From Grammothele lineata (taxonomy: Eukaryota > Basidiomycota > Agaricomycetes > Polyporales > Polyporaceae), in assembly GCA_002150815.3 (NCBI GenBank), contig NDFF03000160.1, positions 1 to 64,000 of the forward strand: a stretch of DNA of 64,000 nt, given 5' to 3'. The stretch's first letter is position 1, and every line of letters starts with the position of its first letter. Below are positions 1-8,760 of this stretch, piece by piece. The position numbers and the translations under genes were made by a program. The notes under the pieces were generated by a model. It saw nothing but the letters and a program-made list of their open reading frames with translations, was not told the origin of the DNA and did no database searches.

Positions 1-456
1 CGCCACGTCGAGTACTACCGCGGCATCCTCTTCCTCACCACAAACCGGGTCTCCGCGTTCGACAAAGCCTTCCTCTCCCGCTTCCATGTCGCGCTCCAAT
101 TCACAGAGCTCGCGCCGGAGACCAAGGTCGAGATTTGGCGATCCGCGCTGGGCTCCGCCGGAGCAAAGCTGCCGAACGCAGCGATAGAGGGTTTCGCGAA
201 GCTTGACATCAACGGGCGGCAAATCAAAAACGCGTGCAGGACCGCAACGTCGCTCGCGCTGAACCGTCAGGAGGAGCTATCCGCAGCGCACATTCAGGAA
301 TCGTTGGATGCGATGGAGGAGCTTGTTGCAGAGCTCACCAGGAAGGAGAGGGATGAGAACCGCAAGCTGGTGTACGTCTGGGTCCAGCGAATGCTCTTCA
401 TCGTCGCGTTCCTACTCGTCCTCTATATAGCCATGAGGTGCGAGCCCATGCTGTAG
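1..456 (+). CDS. AAA ATPase with C-terminal membrane tail (5'-truncated by window edge), copy 1
   Basis: Frame 1 is open from the first base to TAG at 454-456 and encodes the last 151 residues of an AAA+ ATPase. Visible are the EYYRGILFLTTNR block (sensor 1), FLSRFHVAL with the arginine-finger region, and DINGRQIKNACRTA of the AAA lid. The last ~25 residues (nt ~370-440) form one hydrophobic helix with a very short tail, so the protein is probably anchored at its C-terminus with the ATPase facing the cytosol. Walker A and B lie upstream of the window. It is paralogous to the four complete minus-strand genes at 8761, 14281, 20089 and 23496, which carry an N-terminal DUF7025 domain, so the missing part is expected to be alike. 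The substrate is unknown. It is the only plus-strand member and converges with the P450 that ends at 756. Confidence 0.85.
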   Translation, partial: RHVEYYRGILFLTTNRVSAFDKAFLSRFHVALQFTELAPETKVEIWRSALGSAGAKLPNAAIEGFAKLDINGRQIKNACRTATSLALNRQEELSAAHIQESLDAMEELVAELTRKERDENRKLVYVWVQRMLFIVAFLLVLYIAMRCEPML

Positions 457-755
457 TTGCTCTGAATTTGCCTTGCACCGGACCAGATCTTGTACGATAC
501 CCCACTATACACCCTTCCATCAATCTCCTGCTTGGATTTGTGTGGACTTCGGCGATACATGTAAATGTACTAGTACTCACAGACTTGTGGCGCGGTTTCC
601 TTAATACTAAACTTTAGAACTAGTGCGCACGCCATTCTCGAAGGACTGACGTTTCATTATCCTCGCAATGGACAAAGACCATACAAATCAGCGCACTGCC
701 AACTCCGAACGCTCACACGACCCTCCTCTCCTTCGCCCGCAAAGGTGTAAACCAG

Positions 756-3345
756 CTACAAGAAATCGTCCTCCCGGACGAGCCTGACGTCAAGCGGCAC
801 CTGCGGCGTCTTAAAGTCCCCATGCGGCGCGCGCACAAGCGGCACCTGTAGGCCGTTGATGCTCCAATAGATCTCCTTGCGCACCCCGTTCGCGTCCACC
901 GCGGACGGGAGCGCAAAGTGCATGTGCGACAGGAGGGTCACGATGATTTGTTCTGCGAGCACCGGGCGTGCAACAGAGCGTCTGCGTTAGTGCGTGTGCG
1001 CGAAAGGGCCCGCGGGGGTGGACTCACTGATCTCCATCTCTGCGAACTTGAAACCGCTGATTCGAAGTGGGTCAGAACCGACGTCATGAGCACGAAAGAA
1101 GCAGTAGATGGGGACTCACATACACGCGCGCCCCCCACCGAGGAACGTCATCATCGACGCATATACGCCGGGGTACCGTACGCCCGTCGCCGTCGTCCCC
1201 GGCGTGCCCTCCGCCACCCGCCTGTGCGTGGTATCATCTAGTTCCGCACCGAGTCCAGGGTCGAGGTCGAGATCAAGATCAAGACCCGCACCGCCAGCGA
1301 CGCCGACGCGCCCGCCCGTGGAAGTGAGCCAACGTTCGGGGCGCCAAACGTCCGCGTCGTCGCCCCAGACAGCCTTATTGTAGTTCGCGGCGAGGATGGA
1401 AATAGCAACGGTCGTGCCGGCGGGGACGTGCACAGCACGCAGTTCGGCGCCGCTCGTGGAGCGGAGAGGGAACTCCACCGGCAGTACGGCGTCTTGCACA
1501 GCACTGTGCGAGGCCAATCGTCAGTTGAGCTCTGAGCGCGGGGCGGGACATTGGGCTGGGAGAAGAGTACGTACACGCGGTTCATCACTGTCGTCGGCGG
1601 ATGGACGCGCAGTGTTTCTCGCACGACCGCGTCCAGGTATGGTAGAGACATGAGCACGTCGTACGGGAGGCTGACGTCTTCCCAGCCGTCCTCCAGATCA
1701 TTGGCTGCGGCGTATGCGCGTTTTGCCTGGCGTATTTCGCTGCGCAGGCGGCTTTGGGCTTGAGGTTCGCGTGCTAGGATGCAAAGAATCCGCCCAAGGG
1801 CTATGGTAGTCGTTTCCTGGCCTCCGAGAAGCATTGTGCTGGTCACAGAAGACAGATAAGCGTTTGAGGAGAGTGGGCGAAAGGCGACGCGTACTTGATT
1901 TGTCCCATAAGTTCAATATCGCTAAGACGTTCATCGTCGGACGTCGAAGCATTAGCTTCCACTGGAGATCGACATCAGGCCTCCTACGATTTTGCATGGA
2001 AGGGCAAGACTGTTGGAACGTACACATGATGGTCATGAGATCTCGCCGGCGACTCGCAATGCCTTGCTCCATTTCGGCGCGTTTCGTCTTGAGAATCTGC
2101 CGGGAGCACCTCTCCAATACATAGGACATCCGTCGCAGTTCGCGTAATGCCGGAAATGGAAGCCAATCAACCATCTTGTTCCTCCAATAACGCGAAAAAT
2201 TGCGCATAGCCCATGGGACGAGGGGGCGGAGGAAAAAGATGCCGAAGCCGGTGCGCCTACGGGAGCGTGAGCGTGTCGCGGCGGACGAAAACGACAGACA
2301 CTTACATGACATCACGAATGACTTCAACATGCTCATGCTTAATGGTGGGGTCGAGAACACCAAAGGAAACTCCTAGAACCGCGCTCGCGACGTACTCAAT
2401 CGTTCCGCGAGACATCCAGGGAAGCATATCAATTTCCTTCACGCCTGCGAACAGGTGAGATGCATTTCATCCAGAGGAGACAGCTGAGAGTAAGACTCAC
2501 TACCATCGTGGGGGATCTCCCTCTTTACCCCCTTAAGTAAGACGTCGGCGATAGGTTGGATCTCAGGGAGCAGAGACCGCATGTTGGCCAGGGAGAAAAC
2601 GGGGTTGAGCATCTTGCGTTGTTTGCGATGCTGCTCGCCTATACCCCAGTCCGTAAACGAGGTAGAAAAGGACAAGTGAGACTCACCATCCGTTGAGATC
2701 AGGCCTTCGCCGAAGAGCAATTGGTTGGTTCTGCAGGAACATAAGGACGACGAGATTCGGAAGCAGCGCGGTGTGATACTCACTTGAGGAACATCTCGGT
2801 CTCATGGTAGATGCTCTGGTCCTTGACAATGACGTGGTATAGAGCACGGGGGTCTGAGACAAACAGCTGCTTCGACTGGACGTAGGAGGATGATTAAGGT
2901 GAAGGGTGGTACAGACGAGGATATGAACGCACGCCAAGGACCCCGTATATTTTGATGACGCCGCCATATTGTTCGATGAGCTTGAACGTGTAGTCGAAAG
3001 AATCTTTGTAGAACCGGTGAAGGTTGCCTAGATAGCAGGTGAGGCTCAAGGCGGAGGAAAAGGAGGGAGGAGGAAGAGGGCAACGGATGCTAGCGGACGG
3101 GGAGAGAATTGGAACGGGCGAAGGCTAGAACACGTGACCGTCCCCTGGATCTGGACACGTGTTACTGTGCGTGGACGGCCTCGGCAACGTCGAGCTCGTC
3201 GATGATCAGACTCACCCGTCATCCAATGCTCGTTCTTAGGCCCTCTTACGCTCGACAGACCGCCACCGCGTCTCCCGTGGAAGAAGATTATCCAGAGGGT
3301 CGAGGCCACCACGAGTGTGGTGAAGACGACTGTGAGGGATGCCAT
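756..3345 (-). CDS. Cytochrome P450 monooxygenase (CYP5150-like)
   Basis: Twelve exons: 3345-3216, 3027-2933, 2875-2784, 2730-2687, 2638-2501, 2444-2306, 2256-2024, 1961-1895, 1838-1575, 1503-1120, 1056-1028, 952-756, giving 603 residues. An N-terminal hydrophobic anchor (residues ~1-22) places it in the ER membrane. Motifs in order: MTGNLHRFYKD, GEQHRKQRKMLNPVFS (helix C), the I-helix GGQETTT, the K-helix EXXR in VVRETLR, the WRPERW meander and the heme loop FLGGGRACIG with its cysteine ligand. These N-terminal and helix-C signatures match the basidiomycete CYP5150 group; the substrate cannot be read. Oddities: a low-complexity insertion with Asp-Leu repeats between meander and heme loop, and a first intron of 188 nt. 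The exon 5/6 donor could be gtagtg or gtgagt, which alters one residue. The neighbouring UstYa genes suggest a shared oxidative pathway. Confidence 0.88.
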
Positions 3346-3490
3346 GGAAATACTCGAGGTGAGTTGATCAGGTCTTGCGCAAATGGCGAGCCAAGGCGAG
3401 AGGCGGAGAGGTGGGGGGTTTCGGTCTTGCGGCGCGCTGTAGGGCTGGATGTTCCCAGCAGTAATTCGGCGATTACCTTTTCTGCTGCAG

Positions 3491-4126
3491 TCAATAAGTA
3501 ACAATAATAGCCCGAGCTGGAACAACGTCATCCGCGCCGGGCGCGGATGGATGAGATGGACCGAAGACGAGCAGGCAATCCATCAAATCAGCATTTCTCA
3601 GCCATGGACCCGGTGAATCATCCTCGCCGGAGCCTTGAGCGTCGCGCCCACCTCCACCGAAGTCTTCCTGCGCAGCAACATGTGCTCCATGCTCTCCGAG
3701 CGGCGCGGTGAGATGCCGTGTATTGTGGGCTCTCTGTTCTTCCATTCCCTCCAACATCACCTTGTTTACAGAGTCTCGGGCAAGCAGCGCCGCGTACTAA
3801 CTCTACAACGATGTCATCAGCCCACCGGGCGTTCCGAGCAACATCTACAACCCGTTTCCAGTGTCGGGCCGCGGCAGGGAGCGTGTTTCCTGGCTGTCCA
3901 AGTTGGCCGCGACGGTGCGGCATATCGTCCAGATTCTCGCCCCGGCGAAGGCCCATGCGAGTACGTTCACCAGCAGTAACACGCTGATGGTCCACAGGAT
4001 GGTCGCATGACGTTCTTGCCGAGGTTTGACGATGGAGCACCCCTCGGGATGGGAGTTGTGGTAGGCACGGTCGTCAGCTGCAGCTTCTTCCTCCGCATTC
4101 ACTAGAAGCTGGTATTTTGCCGACAT
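3491..4126 (-). pseudogene. Decayed UstYa/DUF3328-like fragment
   Basis: An ATG at 4126 opens a 93-residue frame with a polar N-terminus and one TM helix (TILWTISVLLLVNVLAWAF), the usual start of a UstYa-family protein. The frame stops at 3845. Just downstream, in another frame (~nt 3760-3800), ARWADDIVVELVR resembles the SPAxDxVEYE segment that follows the helix in this family. I could not find an intron that joins the two, nor either of the HxxHC motifs needed for UstYa activity down to 3491. I therefore read it as a degraded relative of the intact gene at 5104-5773. It could instead be a real small membrane protein of 93 residues. The 3' limit is uncertain. Confidence 0.4.
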
Positions 4127-5103
4127 AACAAGTCCTGGCTGTCCAGTGAGCCCTTCATCATGCGCTCCAGCAAACGAACCACTGACCTATGGTGCGGTAC
4201 TAGTACGTGTACTCTCTAGACGTCTTGTGAGGACGAGAGGCTCAGGGTAAGATGTCTTACGAACGATGGTGGTTTCCTCCTTCGCTGGAGCGAACGTTTA
4301 CATTCTCGCCAGAAGGTTTGTTGTCTGATGCATACCTGTGCGCACCGCTCGATACATTTATCCAACTGCAGCTTTCCTCGGAATCCGGAGAGCTCCACTA
4401 CATTTTCGTATCAACCTGATCTCCGATAGAGGGCGCCTAATCGTCCTTTGGTCTTTCGGTCCGTGCGAGCCCCAAGATAGCGCACCGGTGTGTCTCGCTG
4501 AGCTTCTCTCCGGTGCGGTGAGCGGTCCTTACTTAAGCTCTTCTCCGTGAAACAGAGAAGTCAACGGAAGCATGCGCTGAACCGCACATGCAGGTCTCGT
4601 ATTGCTGCACAGTCGCGCTCGGGCGCAGTATTCTATCAAATGGAAGCCGCGTACAGCTTACCGCCTATGGCCCGCTGGTTACCCACAGACCATCTTCTTA
4701 CGGGCGAGCGGTGAAATCAAGGCAAGTAATTTGGATCAGGTAGTATCAACTTCTGACGACTCGCGCGAGCCGATACTTTCGTGATCGGTATCTACAATAA
4801 CTACCTGCGCTCCTTTCGGGCACGCAATTGTGAACGTACCGACATGCCAAGTTCTCGATTTATTGGACTGGTTCGTCTACTCATGACATTCTCAGGCGTC
4901 CGCCACAATTCTCACGAGATCCCTGACCGGCAATGCCCTCCACTCGGCCTTGGCCATGTCGATTCGCGATGTGGTAAGTTACATTCTCGCCCACTCCAGA
5001 CACTCTGTCAAACAATCTATCCATCTGCATCCAGAAATAAGAGTTACTCATAAAGCTGTTCCCTGCTGCGCCCCGAGCTACTGTACGTGCCGCAGCAACC
5101 ATG
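4127..5103. other. Intergenic region between two UstYa-like genes
   Basis: No reading frame here shows family motifs or plausible splice structure. It should hold the promoter of the decayed gene on its left and the 3' UTR of the UstYa gene on its right. Confidence 0.5.
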
Positions 5104-5773
5104 TCACGACTCCGGAATGTCCTCGTCAACCTCATGAGCCGGGTGCTCCTCGAGGTACCGCCTCACAGCCGTCCAGTCCTTGCACCGGTGCACACTCCCG
5201 ACCCCGCTCGCTCCATGCCTCCACTCTCCCTCTTTGAAAATAGGCTTGCTGCTCTCGAGCGTCGTATCCGCCGCGCACAGCACCGCCTGGCGCAGGTACC
5301 GCAAACAGTGCTCGGAGTGGTGCCCGTACCGCTCCCGGTCGCCCGTTGCGACCCCGGCGCGGAGCACGTCGAGGCAGTGCAACTGGTGCACCATCGCTAC
5401 GAGGAAAGTCCGGTTCGCGGGCCCGAGATCGGTGAAACCGGTCGAGGGCGGGAACTGCGTCTCCCATGCGGCGTCGTCGAGCAGCCCGAAGCGAGGGCCG
5501 CCGCCCGTGAGCTCGAGGCCGACGGGAGAGAGCGGGAGCGGGAGTTGCGCGGGGAAGTCGTCTCCGATGTACGCTATACCGCGGGCAGGGATTTGAGCGT
5601 TACGGTAGCCGAAAATCGAAGAAATGTGCTTACTTACTGTGCTCATGTTTCTGGGGAGGTAGCTGTAGCGTGTCGACAGCATACGCGAGGAACATTAGGA
5701 ATATGCCGTTGGCAAATGTGAAGAATAAAAGGGCGCAGAGAGCGTAGTGCAGAGCGGTGGTTGGGAAAGCCAT
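5104..5773 (-). CDS. UstYa-family (DUF3328) oxidase-like membrane protein
   Basis: Two exons, 5773-5638 and 5573-5104, joined by a 64-nt GTAAGT-TAG intron, give 201 residues. Residues ~8-35 form a single TM/signal-anchor helix. After the splice comes YIGDDFPAQLPLPL, then the two hallmark motifs of the family: HQLHCLD (HxxHC) and HHSEHCLRYLRQ (second HxxHC). In ustiloxin and related fungal RiPP and toxin pathways, proteins of this family act as oxidases in cyclisation or hydroxylation, with the two HxxHC motifs thought to bind the metal or cofactor; both are intact. The length is near the family norm of about 200-260. The P450 at 756 and the short secreted peptide starting 532 bp upstream on the other strand make a small biosynthetic locus plausible. 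That link is inference from position only. Confidence 0.88.
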
Positions 5774-6304
5774 GGTGCCGAGTACACAGGTAGTCGGAGA
5801 GGTTGGCCGTTGGTCCACCCTCAGCGCGTGGCACTAATGCCTGCCTGTTGGTGAGTGAACGGGAGGGTGAAATTTGGAGACCCTTCGCGAGCGAAGTTCT
5901 TCTGTGTATATTGTGACGTCTGACTGTTTGGTGAGGTGGTTTCATTTGTTCTCCTACGAGCGTCTCAGCAGTCTTCCTCTCAAACGATATCGCAGCTGTG
6001 CATCATGATTCAAAGAAGCGCAGCTCTCCGGAACGTTGAAGGTTGCGGGAGATCGTTGCGTCATCTTAGGACAAAAGTGACCCGGATGCCGCTCGTAACA
6101 CAGGTTCAGAACCAGTACCAGCAGTGGTTCTTCTCCTCCGGTCGCTGCTACGCATTTTTGTTCATCTCGATATGACACTGCCTGCCATACAGGAGTACAA
6201 GGTTCTCCATCTTGTCGCACGTCATCGTACGAGATATATGTAGGGACATCCTCAGGTAGGGTTTCGTCAACCCAACCTTCAGCAACCCCTACCCACCTTC
6301 TGCT
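5774..6304. promoter_or_regulatory. Divergent promoter region of the UstYa gene and the small secreted peptide
   Basis: 531 bp lie between two divergent start codons. A TATA-like gatatatgtaggg sits near 6228, about 75 bp before the plus-strand ATG at 6305, followed by a pyrimidine-rich leader. No TATA-like box is clear on the UstYa side. Confidence 0.4.
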
Positions 6305-6562
6305 ATGCGCTTCTTCCTGGCGTTCCTGACTCTCGCTACGCTTCCTCTGTGGGTGTCTGCAGTCCCCACTGCAAACGCTGCTTCTCCGATTTCCGCCGTC
6401 GATCCTCCAGAGGATGGTATGTTCCCGTTCCTTTGCTGCCTCATGAATTAACATGGCGATTATATACTGACTGTGCTAATTGATCCTATTCTCTTACCGC
6501 GATCTATAGGCGCACTTGGCGCGGGCCTCGCCCACATCAAGGTAGTCGAAGATGACAGTTAA
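6305..6562 (+). CDS. Small secreted protein, 54 residues
   Basis: Exons 6305-6416 and 6510-6562 are joined by a GTATGT-TAG intron of 93 nt in phase 1. The product starts MRFFLAFLTLATLPLWVSA, a textbook signal peptide with a likely cut after VSA or slightly later. The mature part is only about 35 residues, Pro/Ala/Gly-rich at first and acidic at the end (VVEDDS). It has no cysteines, no Kex2 KR sites and no repeats. I recognise no family. The gene is too short for simple ORF calling, and support comes from the signal peptide, the clean intron and the TATA-like box upstream. Its divergent placement beside a UstYa gene makes it a candidate precursor peptide, but a small secreted effector-like protein or a chance ORF remain possible. 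Confidence 0.5.
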
Positions 6563-7387
6563 ACAGGTGTGCTGCAGGCCTCCGGAACCCACTGTTTCCA
6601 TTTCGAGCTCAACTCTTTCTATACAGTTAAGGATTAATCGGTTGGATAATTGGGGTGGAGCAGACGAGACCCGCTGCTCTTCTAAGTAGTATATACACTT
6701 TGGTCCATTCAGAAGTAGCTCGACGTATGAAGCAACATGTTTTCTCCATAGACGCAGGAAAACAAGAGATGGTTCTATAACACGTGTTGCAACATACGCT
6801 CTAGTACGCTCAGGCTCACGTACATGTCCGAGATCACCCGCATACACAGGGCGTGAGTGACGCATTCCGAATTCAGACAAGAGTGAGCAGCGCCCAAGAA
6901 GCTAAGCCATGTGAACGGAATGAACCCGGGTACGGGACGTAGCCTCGATGCAGCGCCGAAGCACTCCACGGCGCTGATTCCAAGGAAGCAATAAAATCCC
7001 TCAAGCACCGCTCAGCCTATATATATATCTGGGCGGCCAGCTATCGGCGGGGCAAAAAGTCCTTTAATGATGAAAACCCTACGCTTGGAGCTCGGTCCAA
7101 AGCAGTGAGACATCCCACTGTAGCACATCTGGCGTTCCCGTGTTGACGACGGGCCCCGGCCAGTATCAGACCAATAGCCAATGAGCGGCGTAGGGTGGGT
7201 TACCTATTACGAATGGACTTTTCGTACGATCCACGCGCTGCCGGGGCTCTCTTGCCAGTGCCGTTAAAGTCTAGCTCCCCGGTGAACACGAGGTTCCAGA
7301 TTCCCACAATCCCACAGAGGATGCTTCACATATATGCTTTGGGAGCTGCGCACACCGTGTGACTCTGCAGTTGCCACTCCCCACTCA
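6563..7387. other. Intergenic region upstream of the multi-TM gene
   Basis: No coding signal recognised. There is a run of alternating TA at 7016-7028 and a second TATA-like catatatgc near 7329, about 55 bp before the ATG at 7388. The second is the better placed core promoter for that gene. Confidence 0.4.
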
Positions 7388-8606
7388 ATGCCTCTCAGCA
7401 ACGACCTCGCGGCTCTCATCGGGTTTGCTTGCGAAGCTTCACTATGGGGCATGTAATTTGCTGCTTAGCAGTCCCATCTACTCAAATGCAGTCTAACTGA
7501 TCTCCATCGTTCGTACAGGTGTCTACACAGTGCTCTTTGGTATCTCCGTCAAGTTGCTTCTACATCGCAAGTCTTCTAGGGAGAGGATCAATTGGACGAT
7601 CCTTATTGCGAGCTGTGTTCTATTTGCATCATGCACTGCCCACTTTGCCCTCGAGTTCAATCACTTCTACACTGTTCTGGTGAGCCATATTCCTGTATCT
7701 ACGCTTTACCCCCGATACTCATTAGTCACCTCTTGGATTTGCTATCTCTAGGGCTCCACCGGAGTTGACGGATTCGCTAATGAGACCGACACTCTAGACG
7801 GCGCTGACATTCTCATCTCTGGCTGCGACCTCATCGGTGCCTTCATTCTCATCTACCGTTGTTGGATCCTGTGGGGAAAGAACTACTGGATTACCATAAT
7901 TCCCGCCCTTTGCGTCATTGCGGGATTTGGTGAGTTCTTCCTAGGCTAATCCCCAGACCGCCTCGGGCATAGCTCACAATCTTGCTTAGGATGTGTTGCC
8001 CAGGCCATCCGCTATGTTCGCGAAGTCAATCCAACATCGCCTGTACCTCCGGCGGCCATTGTACCACTCTTCACTGCTACATACGCGCTTCCTCTGTGCA
8101 CGAACGTGATCACGACGGCGCTCATTGTGTGGCAGATATGGCGCGCATCCCGTGGAGAGGGCCGACTTGCTAGTACGGTGCGCTTGGCCAGAGGCGCGAT
8201 GGCGATCGTCGTCGAGAGCGGCGCGATCTACCTCGCCGTGCAGCTCGTCCTCGTCGTTCTGATCAGCATAAATCATCCCGCCGAAGCCATCGTGGCCGTC
8301 ATGGCTGTCCAAATATACGTGAGTCCAACTCGTTTGTCTGCGCCAGTGTCAGCACGCACGGGCGTGTGCTCAACCGGACTTGCTTCACATCAGGGAATCG
8401 CCCCCACGTTGATCGTTATCCGCGTAAGTCTCGGAATCGCAGTGGAGTCGACATATACCGCGAACGTTTCACATTCCATCGCGTGGGCGCGTGATGATGT
8501 GGAATGCAACGAGTACCCATCGCGCCTCGGGCAGTCGACAACGAGGTTCACTGAGGATTCGGCTGGAGCGAAGTCGGAGGGAAGTGATTTGAACAGCAAA
8601 GTGTAG
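7388..8606 (+). CDS. Multi-TM membrane protein, basidiomycete receptor-like family
   Basis: Five exons: 7388-7448, 7519-7679, 7752-7929, 7990-8318, 8394-8606, giving 313 residues. Hydrophobic stretches suggest seven helices, starting LAALIGFACEASLWG and ending GIAPTLIVIRVSLG, followed by a ~45-residue polar cytosolic tail rich in Ser, Glu and Asp. The closing GIAPTLIVIR block and the architecture match a large uncharacterised basidiomycete family of putative 7-TM proteins; the gene at 36634-38280 appears to belong to the same group (GISQCLIVVR). Ligand and function are unknown. The first splice is odd: keeping frame between WG and VYTVLFG needs a GC donor at 7449 (gcatgt), because the nearby GT donor at 7452 leaves the wrong phase. 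The first exon is therefore less certain than the rest. Confidence 0.72.
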
Positions 8607-8760
8607 ATGGATCGTGACGAACTTGGAGAATCGGCCTGATCTAGGTGTGGCGGGATATGTTGCGAAGAAGTCGTCAACTCTCGTTACGGATCCTCATACA
8701 CCCCTTGGTAATTTACACTGTAGCCTGTTACATGATATTACGGCTGCGCACCGGCCCTCT

